This document shows positions 1 through 13,648 of a stretch of 64,000 nucleotides of DNA, piece after piece. How positions within the stretch are numbered: the stretch's first letter is position 1; every line of letters starts with the position of its first letter. This DNA is from Plectrocnemia conspersa. Its lineage: Eukaryota > Arthropoda > Insecta > Trichoptera > Polycentropodidae. A program made the position numbers and the translations under genes. The DNA lies in contig VTFK01000517.1 in assembly GCA_009617715.1 (NCBI GenBank), positions 62,001 through 126,000 on the forward strand, written 5' to 3'. The notes under the pieces were generated by a model that did not search any database, was not told the DNA's origin, and saw only the letters and a list, made by a program, of their open reading frames with translations.

Positions 1-549
1 TAGTCCAGAACTTGATATGTTTTACGCAAGCTCTTGAATCTGTTCTGATTCAACTTTCCCTATCTGCAGCAACCACACCGAAAGTATTGATTTAAAACAA
101 ACACAATCCATAAGGATGGATATTAACATGAATACAACATTGAAAAAAAGAAATGAATGATTAAATTAAATAAAAAACAATTTACCTAGCAACCAAATGA
201 CGTATCTAAGTAGAGCAACATATTAAAAGTATATTTCAAAATTTAACGTTTGTTTGTTATCCTGCAGTAATAAATATCTGTAAATATTCTAAATTTTTTC
301 GCCATGTAGCCAAATAAGCTAATACATTTTCATTAAGTCATTCTTATTAAATAAATATTATATTTTTAATAAATAACCTAAAATATCAGATTTAAAAAAA
401 AAATAGCTATTTGCATATTTTGGTGTCGTATTTTAAACATTTTATATATATATCAATGAATAATTATTTTTTAGGTGCAAATTAAACAATAAAAAAAATT
501 CACTAATAATAAAATTGTATTCAAGAATTTAAATAAAACTGCATTTTAA

Positions 550-1122
550 CCCTTTGAGTAGTGAGTGCATTTATAAACATTTTTTAAATTTGTTATTGAC
601 ACCTAGGTGTGAGTTAATATTACGTATATTTCCATAATCACTTCTGTTGTAATTTCTTTATCATTGTTTATTATTGCATTTATAGTACATAATAATAAAA
701 AAAATCAGTGTTACTATTAGCTGTATTGCTTAGATTTATTTTACTACTTTTTGTATTAGTATGTTTTAATAGTTTATTTTAACACTTTTCCTTTATAAAA
801 TTTTGTTAATTTGTTTCAGATATTTATTATATATTATTCGTATTTTATGGATTTTTTTAAATCAATACCAATATAAATAAAATATATTTTTAATGTTAAT
901 TAATTTCGTACTCTTTAATTTATTGGTATTATTTAGTATTGAAATCATTTACACAAATTTAAATTAAAAAAAAATATAACATAATTGTTTTGTATTTCTT
1001 AAGTGATGTATGTAAATATATAACAATTAAATTATATGTAAATATATAACTATCTGTATATAAGTACCTCAAAATAGTGAAATATCGACCGCCGTACATG
1101 TACGACCATGCTTCTCAAAGGG
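550..1122. mobile_element. piggyBac-type MITE, copy 1 (complete, TTAA target duplication)
   Basis: The element begins CCCTTTGAG and ends CTCAAAGGG as an inverted terminal repeat. It is bounded on both sides by TTAA (546-549 and 1123-1126), the fixed target site of piggyBac transposons. At 573 bp, AT-rich and without an ORF, it is a non-autonomous MITE. A second, right-truncated copy starts at 13115, with the same left end (CTTTGAGTAGTGAGT) and the same interior block near the right end (CTATCTG then ACCTCAAAAT). Assignment to piggyBac rests on TTAA plus the CCC start, since no transposase is present. Confidence 0.8.
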
Positions 1123-1126
1123 TTAA

Positions 1127-3690
1127 ATAGGAAATTAGCGACACTAAGTAGTTTAGTAAATAAACGCCTATAATGTTACTTAGCTTTATGAGATGTAAGG
1201 AATTGCGTATCGCAACTTTTCATACTCGCATCTCCTTTGCCGACGTTTCGACTATCAATGTTGGGGTCATCATCTGGGGCGTAATTTTGCCCTTATTTCA
1301 GCTGCGTCGTCTTTGATTCGATCTTGTGTTTTCTTAATTTTTCGTTTGTTACTGAGGGAATAACAAATGCATTATTTTAGAATTGATTTGATTAAATAAA
1401 TTTATATTTGTATTTAATTTAGCCCAAATTTCTTTCTCTCTATTATATTTTTAATTTCGATTTTAATTGCTTCTCTATATATTTCTACCGTTGGGTTTTT
1501 TATTTTGCGTAAAGTTTTGCTTATATCAAAATTGATAAGTGTGGTTTACCAAAGTTAATTTTTCATCAAATTATTTTAACGCGTTTTTATGTTCTATTTT
1601 TCTTCATCAAGTCATACAACCTTGACTCCAAGCTTAAATTTAATTACCATATTTTAGAACTTTGCTCTAAAGGGCTTACCGACATTGAGGCCTATAGACT
1701 AATATTCAATAAAATGCGCGATCTAAAAAATATTTTTTGAATCAATCAGACCTATTTTAACATACACCTGCCCGGTGTGGATAACGCCATTAATACTGTT
1801 TTTTCTAAATTACAATTTCAAAATAAAATATAATACAGATTCTTATACTAATCTTGAAAAATTTTAAAATAGCCTGCAAATACCAACAATTAAAGAACAC
1901 TGTCATTTTGATATTGAAAAAAAATATTTAAATATTTCACAAAGCTACACTAAACAGCTTATACTTAGATACAAGCAAAATATGCCAAAAAATATACTGC
2001 CTTAGAAGCTAAAGTCAACATATTAATGGTTACAGATATTCAGTGAAGTGTACTCAAATGATTATTTAATTTATTGGTTTCTACTTTTTATATGTTTTTT
2101 TTTTGCTTAAATTGTTAAAGGTCTTTTAATTTATTTCCTCTAATCTTAAAAACGTTTTATTTTATATTATTATTTTTATCAAATTGTAGCTAAAAACAAA
2201 ACATGAAAATGTTAGCATTTATAGTATGTTTGTAAAATTATTTATATATTATTTAACGTATTAAAAATTAAAAATAAATTCATGTTTCACTGTACCTTGC
2301 ATGCTGCATCAATTAAATGTTATGATTATTGATTTTTAACTGCTTTTCATTTTTGTTTTACTATTTTGAAAATTGTAATCAAAAAAATACACGGCTCTGA
2401 ATTGCATTTGAAGTACTCTAGCATCTTTTAAATATAGTAGATGATTTCGATTTTGCAATTGTTGTAAAAGTGAGATATTTTAGGAAACGGTCACCGGTAC
2501 CCACAGTGGCGCAATTAGTATGCTGCAAAAGACTGATGTGATTATTGACAATTGCCCTTTGAACATAACACTAAATATAAAAACACTGATAATATAATTA
2601 CCTATGATATTAATACTCAAAATGTACGAATTGTATTCACTCTTTATGCAAAAGTCTTGTCGCGTTCCTTATCCTGTCGTTTCGCACAAAATCGGCAGTG
2701 TGACGCCCCGCCGTGTAAAAAAGGCACCTTTCCGGGAGGCTCTGCCTGTTCCGGTACTTGTTTATGCAAACGGAAAAATAAAATTGTCACGTATAAAAGG
2801 AAATGCCGACACGTAAAGTGCATTAGATATGTTAACCGTATTCCTGATTTCCACGAGACCGTTTCTGCCTACTACTTTGGGACTCCCACCCTTCTTACCT
2901 CGGCACTAAAGTTTTCGCATAAAAAAAACACCAACACACTATTTTATAAGTACATACATACATCACACAATATAAACATAGTGTCACACACAGGACTGGA
3001 TTGTTTATGATGACATTGGTAAGAGATTTTAAAGATTTTTTCTGAATAATTCTAGTAGTGAAACTATTTACTATTTATTTAACTATTTATTTAAATTATT
3101 ATTATTTTTATTGAGTAACACGATTGTAAATAATACTGTTCCGACAATTTTACATATATTTATGCATGGCCGAATAAAAGTGTGTTATGGCTGTGCGTGG
3201 TTTTTTGTGTATAAATAACCTGAAGGCTCTTCGGCTGTCACGGCGTGTGGTCGTGCGTCAGCAAAGATTCTGAGGATGTAAACTCTGATAATAAAGCATT
3301 TCAATAATTAGGTGAACAAAAAGGAGACAAATATACGGAATGACTACGTTGCAAAAAAACAGACTAATTTGATTGAGATGCTATCAAACACAATATATAT
3401 TTTTCATCTGATCCAATAAAACAGATGAAAAAATTTTAATTTATAATTAATTTTCAAAGATAAAATATTTAAATAATGTAATTAAAAAATTAAATAATTT
3501 CAATAACCTTAAATGCAAAGATTTTTAAAATAACACAAAAAAGTTTTTTTATCACCTTTTAATTAACCGTGCTCATTAGAAATCTTTTGTGCTCTTTGTT
3601 AAAATAATATATTTTTATTTATTTGTTTATTATACTAACGACTTGCTTACATGTTTATTATCACTAATGCGCTTGCATTTTTTTACATTT
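1127..3690. other. Gene-free AT-rich stretch with a GC-richer patch
   Basis: I see no supportable gene. Around 1230-1285 is a motif (GACGTTTCGACTATC then GGGGTCATCATCTGG) of the kind found at ends of Penelope-like retroelements, but no reverse transcriptase follows, so the link is weak. 2640-2900 is GC-richer and open for about 150 codons, but the frame lacks an ATG start and has no recognisable domain. I treat it as chance or regulatory sequence. Confidence 0.4.
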
Positions 3691-3699
3691 TTTACGAGA

Positions 3700-3985
3700 G
3701 CATCTAGTATCCGCCGGCCATTAGAGCGAGCTTCGGTTCGCAACCGAAGAGCAAAAAATCACAGCGAGAGCAAAAAGGCGTCGTCGGTCCACTGCATAAG
3801 TAATCCTTGGGCAAAAACGGCGTCGTTATTTTCAAATTATCAGCGTCGTTTATAAAAAAGAGAAAGGGAGTGAGATCTCGGTTTACGAAGCGCCTGCGGC
3901 CGATCGTGTAAATCTCTGGACGGTCGTCTGATTTTTCAGATTTTTTCATCCCCGCCGATAAAACTAAAATTGCAAAGCGGCACGT
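3700..3985. other. GC-richer island with hairpin, possible regulatory element
   Basis: This complex, CpG-bearing segment sits in AT-rich surroundings. It holds a short perfect hairpin (CTTCGGTT at 3731-3738, loop CGC, AACCGAAG at 3742-3749) and three GGCGTCGT/GCGTCGTT repeats. No domain or splice-bounded exon is recognised. A non-coding regulatory or conserved element is an inference from composition only. Confidence 0.3.
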
Positions 3986-4322
3986 GATAACTGTAAATAT
4001 TTTTTAAGAAAACGTAAACTAGTATATAGTATAACATTTTAAAAAAAATAAATAAAGCCATCAAGATTTTTTTATTAGGCCTTAAAAATATTGAATTTTA
4101 ATTTATATAAATCAATACGTGCATTGTTCGTTCTGGACGTGTGTCTGCGTTGTATGGCATCGAGGTTATTTAGGAGCTCAAGTTAACTCCTAGTGACTCA
4201 GACGTAATGACTTGACTGGACTAAAATTTGACGATTGAAGTGGAAAGGCTATTTTAATAAAATCTATCATCTGATCAATATCAAATTCTGATCACATCCA
4301 ATTATAACAGAGGAATACATAA

Positions 4323-4442
4323 CCCTTTCAGACCTAGTACTAAATAAAAAAATTGAACAAAATAAAAATCTACGATAAAATAAATAAATATCTTGTACTT
4401 ATTAAAAAAAATGAACATAACCATAATTCAGGTCTGAGGAGA
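4323..4442. mobile_element. Small piggyBac-type MITE
   Basis: A 120-bp element with imperfect inverted ends: CCCTTTCAGACCT on the left and AGGTCTGAGGAGA on the right. The right flank is TTAA (4443-4446). The left flank is ATAA (4319-4322), one substitution from TTAA. The interior is AT-rich with no ORF. The outer bases resemble the larger MITE at 550 but the interior does not. Confidence 0.55.
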
Positions 4443-4699
4443 TTAATCTTAATTTTTCGACTTGACAATTGGGAACTTTATTTGTAACGAGGTTTAATCT
4501 ATTATTTGTATTAAACTGAGAATTAAAAATCACCAGAATATGACTTGATAAATTAAATAATTACGAAGGAACTACCAATAAAAATCATGAAATTTTATAT
4601 AATGTCTTAACTACCTACCAACTCTAAAAGGTGGCTGAAACTACTAAAATCTGGAAAAAAGACAGGTTATGTGATATCATACAGAACAATAATCTTGCT

Positions 4700-5400
4700 A
4701 ATGATAATATCAAAAAAATTAGAAAGGCTTTCATTAAAAATAATGCATCCTATAATTGTTAATAGAAAGATTATTCCTAATCACCAATTCGGACTTAGGA
4801 ATCAGCATTTCGCAGTAAAACAAGTAAGCATTTGATAAAGTGTGGCATCTAGGGTTACTCTATAAAATCAAGCGATATATTCCTCATAATATATTTTTAA
4901 TACTTAAATCATACCTGATTGATCGCCACGTCTAAGTTATGCTTGAAGACTCCACCATGGACATGTACATGATGTGCCACATGAAAGTGTTCTAGGACCA
5001 GTACTGTGTATGTTATTTACAGCGGACCTATCAACTGCGAAGAAAACAAGAATAGCAACATAAGCAGACGATACAAAAATTATGGTATCAGATATGGAGC
5101 CAAAAGTAGCAGCATTTAACCAAGATACAAGCATGGCTCTGGAAATTGAGAATCAAAGCCAACGAAAATAAATCTGTCCATATTACCTTCATCCTTCATC
5201 CTTATCATCCCTAATGTCAACACGATCCCAACATCAATAATTACAAAATATCTTAGGAATCATCTTAATAGAGGTTTAACTTTAAAAACTCACATTTGAA
5301 ACAAAAAGAAGCAACAAAACAATGATGCCAGTATGGACCTTTCTAGCTCAGTTCTGGGGTGTTTCTTTCAGGTCAAATATGAATAAATCATATACAAATG
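4700..5400 (+). pseudogene. Decayed Jockey-type LINE reverse transcriptase
   Basis: Conserved reverse-transcriptase blocks appear in order on the + strand but in shifting frames. At about 4775-4830 is a HQFGLRNQH segment (the family motif is HQFGFR-H). At about 4833-4915 comes FDKVWHLGLLYKIK, matching the AFDKVWH block. Around 4985-5050 is GPVLCMLFTADLP, matching GSVLGPLL-LY--DLP. At about 5057-5090 is ATYADDTKIMVSD, carrying the YADD catalytic motif. Multiple frameshifts and stops show it is dead. These blocks are typical of Jockey-clade non-LTR retrotransposons. The 5' endonuclease half and the 3' end are not seen. Confidence 0.8.
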
Positions 5401-6110
5401 TTCCAAAACGAAGTGCTTTGTATACTAGTTTATATTCCTTGGTATATTCCAAACTAGTACATTGCCAGTAACTGTAAGTGCGAAAGTGTTAAAATTTTTC
5501 ATATTAAAATACCGGTTAAAGAATTCATCTTTGCACACTTTTTTGCGTTCAAAAGCTTTAATTCTTTCACAAGATAATTAAGAAACTATTGTAATAATTG
5601 TATTTTAGCCTAAGACTCACATACACATATTGAACTTGGATAATATTATTACACTTACCACGAGCCGCTGGTGATAAAAAAGCGTGAACAATATACCACC
5701 CCACATGTCCACCCTTTTTAGCCGCAGTTGGCCGTGGGCGGTGGCTGTGTAGGTGACTTTTTAATTCCGGGGTGGAATCAACCCTTCACATTGTAATAAC
5801 CACACTGTGCTGTGTCACAATCAAAATCACATTCGTATGATTCACCTAAGATACTCATTAATTACACACATCAACACCCGCATATTTTAGATGAAAGAAT
5901 TTGCTTTCGATACTCTAAATATTTTACTAAAGTAAATAATGTTAAAATAGATCATCTTAAGTTTATTCAATAAACAACAAAAAACTTTTCTATTTCTCTC
6001 CATGATATACGAAACGCTGACTAAATCATCGTGTATTTAGCGCATAGTTTATTATATTAGATAATCCTGAAAAGAAGATCTGGGCTACACATTTCGAAAT
6101 AAAAAAAAAA

Positions 6111-6278
6111 TAGGCCCTAAAATTTACGATAACAAAATTTTTACTAAGTGAACAATTAAGACCAAATTTCATGTTATGTAAATTTCTAGAAAAAAAGTCG
6201 CTAAAAACATATGTGTTTTTACAGTGGCAGGTGATTCATTAAATATCTGTATATTTCAAAGATGGTTTAAAAAAATTC
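6111..6278. repeat. Dispersed repeat family R1, copy 1
   Basis: It shares the block TAGGCCCTAAAATTTACGA and a later block (ATTCATTAAATATC then TTTCAAAGATG) with 18445-18618, in the same order and spacing. No coding content. It is probably the edge of a transposon family. The second copy lies directly upstream of a mariner remnant, so R1 may be mariner-related. Confidence 0.6.
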
Positions 6279-6734
6279 TGTCTGTAAATTAGTATACAAC
6301 CTAGCTCTTTTTTTAAATTATCCAGCACGATGTTTATCTGTAAGATTAGAAAAATCTGTAAAAACCTAATTTGTAATGATCGATTAAAATTAAAATTAGA
6401 TAATAGTCACTAATAAAATATACTAAGCCCCATATGGGATTCGTTTTTCATGTACCATTAAACGACTAGTACTGGTTATGCTATGTCTACGATTTTGTGA
6501 AAATAAAAAAATATATTAATGTTTAATAAAAAAAATGATTTTATATGTGCAAAATGCATTTAGTTCTAATTCTGCAGCTTTTTGACTAATTTATTTACAA
6601 TGCTGACATTATTATTAATATTTATTTTTGTTATTATATATCATTAATAAAATTATTTATTTAATTATATCTGTCACTTTATTTATGATATCATTTATTA
6701 TCTGTTTATTTTACAACAGTTACGATACTAGTCA

Positions 6735-6790
6735 ATAAAAATAAAGCAATCTGTCATAAAAATAAAGCAATCCGTCATAAAAATAAAAAC
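6735..6790. repeat. 21-bp minisatellite, about 2.5 copies
   Basis: The unit AAAATAAAGCAATCTGTCATA is repeated head to tail with one C/T difference between copies, and the array ends in a partial unit. Confidence 0.75.
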
Positions 6791-7751
6791 TGTATGTACT
6801 ATATTCTACAATATATAATACATTCATGAAATATTAATTTTGTACGTATTCTATATTTAGACCCTCATCGTCTATTGTCGTAAGGTCTGATTAAAAAGTC
6901 ATGCCCTCGGGCACGGCGAAATAATAGTGGGGCCTGGGAGGGTTAACATCGTTCGAACTACCGGACATGAAATCTATAAATATACTTCATATTTTATAGA
7001 AAAAAAATAATTTATCAATTTACCTCTAAAATTACAGTTAATTTTCCGCTTGATATTTAATTTTTAAACATATTTTTTATGCTCCGTGTTGAAAATTAAA
7101 CATTTTCTCTTAGGAGCGTGTATGGTGCGCTTTTTCTATAGCGAAGGGTGGATTTTTTCGAAGCAAAGGTCACGACATTTTGTTCGTAAAATCGACCTAA
7201 CTGTCGAGCTGCTAGACTTCTACTTGTTTTAAATTTCATAACGTGCTAACATTTTATAAAGGTCACTGAGCCTTGTATGAAAAGATCACGCAATAAATTC
7301 CTATAATGAAACCATAATTTAGCCGTGGAAAACTACTATATCTATGGATATGGATAAAAAAATATATATGTGTATAAATTGTAGTTAACTAAGAAATGAA
7401 TATTTCAAGTCATACTCTTATGATCAAAGGGCTCGTGTTATGTGTTGGAACCTCCAACCTACAACTCATGAGGTATTTTTATTAAAAAGCGATAAAGGCT
7501 ATTCCCCAGGGAGCGATCCATCGAGCGCTGTCTTTGAAGTAATGCAGAGGCGTAGATTATTTTATTTAATATATTCTAATTTATTTATTATAATAATTCA
7601 ATATCTTTTAATTACAAATTTGATCAACATGACATCGACAGGTTTTCCCAATGCGTCACAATAGCCAATATACGAATAATAATTTTACCATTAAACATTT
7701 AAACAAAAAACATTATGGTATACAACCAAAAATAGATAAGTATTATCAAAC

Positions 7752-7815
7752 ATTTTTTTTTCAACTCATAGCTATCACTCAAAACATTGTTGTATTTGGA
7801 AAGCTCGTTGAGAAA
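7752..7815 (-). repeat. Dispersed repeat family R2 (LINE 3'-end-like), copy 1
   Basis: This block (CTCATAGCTATCACTC, then AAAACAT, then TTGGAAAGCTCGTTGAGAAA) aligns with 50735-50825 (CTCATAGCTGTCGCC, then AAAACATACATG, then AAGCTCCTTGGTAAACC). A third, inverted copy lies at 29385-29490. At 50 kb the minus-strand reading (TGLPRSFSNTC then LATAMRSWE) resembles the end of a LINE ORF, so all three may be LINE 3' remnants. Confidence 0.5.
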
Positions 7816-10800
7816 CCAGATGACCCGTGACGGTACAGAATAAGGGACGCGATCGCGACTCTCTAGGACACTCGCAGTTGAAAATGGCCGAGCATTGGAG
7901 AATTGTTGGTATTACCCATTAGTAACTAAAATAGTGCTTTATGGAATAAATAAACAAACAAACAAGTAAGACACGTTACCATAATAAAAAAACACTAAAT
8001 TTTAAATTGTCGGACTCTCACAAAAAACACTCAAATCTATGAAAAAACTATTTAGAATTGTGTATGCGTTATTCATAATATTATTTGCAAAAAAAAATAG
8101 GAATTAACACACGTTTACTTTAAAAATTATTTTCATTATAATACAGATGTACAAATGTATAAATAAAATTATTAATACACAAATAAATATTAGAAATTTT
8201 TATTCTCGGAATTTTTTAAAATCAATACTTATATTTAGATAAATCTTGAAAATTTTTGATGTATGGGATTTTTATATTTTTATTTAAAATTAAAATACTT
8301 CATTTGTATATTATTTTATTTTATTTATTTGTAAACCAAAAAATAAGTGCTTTATCGAATTAATAATTTACATAAAAACTGTCAGTATATTATATAAATC
8401 CAATATGGCAATAAATTATTTTATATTATTATAAAAAACATATAAAATAAGTAAAAATAATTAATAATAAATCAGTTCCTAAAAAATTAATACAAAAAAG
8501 TTCAGTAATTGATTTTAGTAAAATCCAAATCTTTATATTTTACTTAGTACTAGTATTGCTAATATTATTACTATTAATATAATACATAAAATAAATTCTA
8601 AAATATTATTTAAACCACAAACGCCACAGTTGGTTCATACCACTTGCGCGTAATAGCTTAACACGCCTACACGCATTATCAAAATTGTTTGACTTAGTAC
8701 CGGGGGATGCTACCCCATCTGGGGGTGAGTCGATCTATCGGTGATCCATCATATATTTGTTCATTGTAAATATTCAAAGAGTGCGTATTTACGTTCGTGG
8801 TGCGTTTTTGCCCGTCTGATTTATATGTATACACGGTAACATGACCCGTTTGTTTGATTGAATACACTTTGCTAGCTACCCAATTTTTCACAGATGGTAT
8901 GTATGTGTATCTAAGCAAAACAATTTTTCTCTTCTCTTTATCATCTTCAATATGTTAAGATTTTATTCTGTCTGTATGTCTAGAAATATCAATAAAAAAA
9001 AATATCGATGAACTAGGCTGGAGAAGATAGTGACAGTATAATTTAAAATTTCTGATTTTTCTAAAGATTTCATATCTGATTTTGTTATGAGTAGTGGCGA
9101 AAAGTCACAAAATTTAAAATTCAACAATTTAAAATACTTATTTAATTTATTTTTAATATCATTAGTCCTTCGTTGATCAAAAACATTCTATTATTTTTGC
9201 TTTTGACAAGCATTTTTTGATTTGATAAATTAATTATATTTTTAATTTAAATAATGATTCAGGTGACTTGAGTATCGATCTGTCTGTAGTGATTAGTTAT
9301 AATTTGTCTGAGCGAAGCAAACGTTACGCATCCAGAAAGATTAATACAACAATGGGGTTGATACCCCTCCGGAAGTGAGTGTCTTATATATGCAAATTTT
9401 TAATAATAGTCGGCGGCAGTTTGCTCAAACAATCTCTAATGATAAAATAATTACAGCAACTTTATAGCTGCGCAGATTTCGCCAAAGCATTTTAGCAAAA
9501 TGGAAGCGACACGTGCAAGAATAATTGCAAGCGTTCAAATCGGTTCAACGTTCCATAAATTATGTTTTTAAATAATCGTTGCTCGTTTGGTTGACTGTAC
9601 GAATGCTTAGGTAAGTGCCTACTTTCTCAGTGGCAATTTTACTTTTAATTACTCGCTACGGCTAGGGAAAATATTGCGACAATTTAATGGCTCAAATATG
9701 ACTTATTTCCCCTTAGAAGTCGTTAACCCATAACGGTCTAAATATATATTTTTTTATATGCAATATAAAAAATTTATTAATACGTCAAAACTGTTTTATT
9801 ATGTTTTGAAGTTTTTTTAGTTCGATTTTGAATTGGTTTTTTATTATATAACAACTATACTTTAATTTAGAGTGTCTAATACTTTTAAATGTTGCTTAGA
9901 TGTCTGAACGCTTTATTGGTAAGCTTATGCTTTAATATTATATATTATTGAATATGTATTGCGAAAAAATCTAAGGATTCAACGAGTCGAAACATACAAT
10001 AAAAAAATATTAACTATTGTCGTCTTCGTGTTTCTTTTTTGGGGGAAATATAATTAACAAGCAGGGCAAATTTCGACTTTAGTTGCTGAAAAATATAACC
10101 AAGTCCGACTGTCTATTTATCCATATTTCGTGTTTCATACAATAAGAAACTTTTAAGCCTTCCTGACATTCAGGTACTTCTTAGAATACGAGTACTAATA
10201 AAAATCAATAGGACGAATGGAACAAAACCTTTCTTTACTTCATTCATTTATTATATTGTCGGAAAAATATTTTTTAATATATGTGTGCTAAGTATTTTTT
10301 TTTTTGAAACATAAAAATAGAAAAACGTCGTTTTTTATCGACTTCTAAATTTTTTATCAAGGATCAGAGTACCACTAGACAATTTAATAATAGAAAATAT
10401 ACTCCTATATTATTCATTATTTTTTGTCAGCATACAGTCGTATTATTCACGGAACATCTTTATTCCTCTCACTATTCAATAACATTCGTCTATCAGAAAC
10501 ATGACGCTATAATTAAATAAACTCAAATAAAAAATACAAGATTTTCAGCAATAAAATTTTAATTTAAATATTTATTATTTGCTATTTATATTAAATATTT
10601 TCTACTTATATGAAATATTTGCTACTTATAAAATTATAAATTCTATTTATAAAAATAGTATTCGCAATTTAAAAAAAATCAAAAATTAATCAAATAAAAC
10701 CTAACCCATAGGTAATGCAAAAACAATTACAGCAGCCATTTTTAGAATATCCAAAAACGCATTATATTTTATGGAAAATATATTTACCTATTCATAAATA

Positions 10801-11279
10801 TAAAATGCTTTAAATTTTTTTGCCCTCCATGTCAGCATTGCCCACTAAGGTTCGTCCATCGCCCACCACTGGGCTATATTGCCAACTTTTAGAACCAATG
10901 ATAGAGATCTACAAAAACTGTTCCATAAAATCGATTAGTTATAAAGACATTTAACCCATTTTACGCGTGCGAGTTTATCTCATTCAAAAACACGATGTGG
11001 TTAAAGTAAACATTTTAACTGACACATTTAAAAGCGAGAGTGTGTCTATTTCCAGAATTTGACTGATTTGCCTGTTCGCTTTATTTGTCTTGACTTTTCC
11101 ATAATGATTACTAAGTTGAAAATATGTTTCAGAATTTAACTTGGAAAACGGATGCTTTTCTCATGATCATTATTGTGTCGCATTGTTACAAACGAGACAC
11201 TAAAATATGTGCTGGCAGATAAACATTCTACTGATTATATAATTTGAACTTAAGGTATAACTAGAGACCTATATCGATT

Positions 11280-11725
11280 ACGTCACGTTCAAGTCGCTTT
11301 CGAATATTGGGCAAAAACACGTGGGACAAATGTACGGCACGTGTCTAAGGCCGATGTGTCTTTATCTATCCAGAGGGAGAGTATTGAATATTTAATATAA
11401 AAATTTTGGAAACGCGTGACGAATTTGCATATAAATTTGGCGAAAGGGAAAATTCGCGCGCGTGCGATATCTGCAAAAATCACTTTGACTTCTACCAGTA
11501 TTGCCGAATTTTATCTGTGCGCAATGGTAGTGATGTTATGCATTTATTGCATGCACGTCACTCATACGTATGGCGAGTTTTTTTCGAATTTCCTTTATAC
11601 CGTTTCGATCATCGGTCTGAATTTTTCCTACCTCCAAAATATTTTCACGGTGGAGATGTGCGGAAATGAAATGAAGCATGTGTCGATTGAAGGGTACGTA
11701 CGGAGTGGAGAATTGACAGTTTAAA
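11280..11725. other. GC-richer island, candidate regulatory sequence
   Basis: About 450 bp of high-complexity, CpG-containing sequence in AT-rich flanks. It holds homeodomain/POU-like words (TTTGCATATAAAT; TTATGCAT). Open frames of 87-115 codons overlap on both strands with no domain, which argues against a coding exon. Regulatory function is inferred from composition alone. Confidence 0.3.
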
Positions 11726-12159
11726 CAGTGGTGTAGTAGTATTTTTTCGCAAAAAAAATATATTTTGATTTTAATAAAATTTGTGATGAAAGCAAAATAA
11801 ATACAACATATACATATCTTTTTATTATTTAATTTTATTATTATAAAATAATTTAGTTTAAATTCTATTTTTTTTGGAATCAATCTTATCTCAATAAAAT
11901 ATTTTTATTTTTGTGAAACTTTAACTAGGATCCTTTTGCACTGTTTCTCACATTTAACAGATATTGAAGTGAGGGGTTTCTCTTCAGACGAGATTTTCTA
12001 TACATCAGGAAAAGTGCTTGTTTTGAACGATAGGTTAAAAACAAACAACAGCGGATGTAATGATATAATTTGATTGACACTGGATGATATAAATTAATAC
12101 ACATAATAAACAATTCCCAATAACACATTTTTAAAAATATTTTTTAAGCCTTGAGTCGC

Positions 12160-12480
12160 CCCTGAATACAAAATCGGATTTGGGCACGGGCCCATGTTTA
12201 CGATATTAGGATGGGTACGGTTTTCCGTGATTTCCTTTGAAATATCAAATCCGATCCTGGGAACAATCAGCTCCGCATCGCCACCGCAGGAAGTGGCCGG
12301 ATATAAGGAACGCTCTGGCGGCTTACATATCGGAAGCCTCTTTGTGAAAAACCTGCTCGATGTTGCATAAATCCGAAGCGGTTGCCTCCGATGCAATATC
12401 GAAGCCGATAAAATCCAACGTTTCGCCGTATTATTATTTCTCGGCTGCCAGAACGATCGACTCATGTTTTGGGGCTCTCA
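12160..12480. other. GC-richer island with an unassigned 123-codon minus-strand frame
   Basis: A minus-strand frame (12465 to 12094) of 123 codons begins with ATG but matches no domain I recognise, has no signal peptide and ends in an AT-rich tail. The nucleotide sequence is unusually complex for this region. It could be regulatory sequence or an old TE fragment, and I would not annotate a protein. Confidence 0.25.
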
Positions 12481-13114
12481 ACTTTTACAAGAAGTGATTT
12501 ATCTTCTTCTTAAAATTTTCTTTTAATTTATATTACATCTTTATTTACTATTCTCCTGAAATTTCGGAATGATGCTTATTCTAAATTTTTACTAGAAGGG
12601 GATATTATTTTTTTATTTGGCTCAAAATACTAACACAATCTTGCAAGGATTTTTATTAAATTACTCTCCTAAAGATTAGGAGTATCTTCAACATTTTTGT
12701 GGAAGGTTTGTAAAATAGTCCCTATAAATAATCCCTTTTGATATTAATAATATTTTTATGTACTCTTCTTGAGCTGAAGAATATTTAATTGCAATAAATT
12801 GGACTGTATGGTAATATTTTTTCCTCCAAGATAAGATTTGATTTGACTCAGTTGTGCAATCTTGTTGTAAAACATTCATTTAGTTAAGGAGTATTAGATA
12901 TTTTTTGAGGTTTGTAGAAAAATATTTATTGGTAATCCCTTTTAATAATAAAAATATTTTAATGTATGCTTCCTGAGCTAGAAAATATTATATAATATTT
13001 AGAATAGTAATATTTTTTTTCTGTAAATATAAGATTTAAAAGTTAATATACTATATCATTATTACCTATGTATTTATTTATTAAATAAAACTATAAATAA
13101 AGAAATATAATTAA

Positions 13115-13483
13115 TCCTTTGAGTAGTGAGTTAATTTATGCACATTTGTTAATTTGTTAGTATAAACCTGGGAGTGATTTAATTTTACGTATTTTTTCAT
13201 ATTTATTTATATTTTTTTTGTATTAGTAATTATTATATTTTTTAAATTTATTTTACATATTTTTCGGCTTTTGAGATTTTTTTATATCAATTCTAAAGCA
13301 TTTAATATTTTTTACATAAAATAAGTATATATTTTTTTTTAATTTATTTTGCAGTTTTACTTATTGCTATTATTTTCTACAAAAATCATTACCATTAAAT
13401 CAATTTTTTAAATTTAAATATGACGTCTTTTTTATTCGGTTATTTGTAAATATATAACTATCTGGGATACCTCAAAATGATTT
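13115..13483. mobile_element. piggyBac-type MITE, copy 2 (right-truncated)
   Basis: TTAA (13111-13114) is followed by TCCTTTGAGTAGTGAGT, the left end of the MITE at 550 with one substitution. The interior stays alignable to ACCTCAAAATGATTTAAG near 13480, but the terminal CTCAAAGGG-TTAA is missing. It is older than copy 1. Confidence 0.7.
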
Positions 13484-13648
13484 AAGTGCCATAGAGAACA
13501 AAAATAATTAACGGATCGGTAAAATAAATCGCGTTTCTCATAACAAAGCCAAGCATCCTTGAAAAATTTTCGCATTATAGCGAGAACTTCCAATTCATAT
13601 CTTTAGTGAAAATTTCTCAAGCCAAAAGGTTCCCACTTAGATCGTAGG

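Larger units (their letters stand above)
6790..13110. other. Gene-free AT-rich region with degraded repeats
   Basis: No gene is supportable. 6895-6946 ends with CCTGGGAGGGTTAA, which could be the right end of another piggyBac-like element, but I found no left end. 7752-7815 carries a LINE 3'-end-like repeat listed separately. 8640-8920 is moderately GC-rich and open on the minus strand for 74 codons without a recognisable domain. Short open frames elsewhere look like chance. Confidence 0.4.

Noticed and set aside
2504..2535. tRNA-like A-box (TGGCGCAATTAGT)
   Set aside because: No B box or cloverleaf follows, so neither a tRNA nor a SINE is supported.
2552..3010. 152-codon + strand open frame
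   Set aside because: No ATG start, no domain, no splice context; likely chance opening in a GC-richer patch.
12094..12465. 123-codon minus-strand frame
   Set aside because: No recognisable domain or signal, and its tail runs into low-complexity AT. Kept only as part of an unassigned island.
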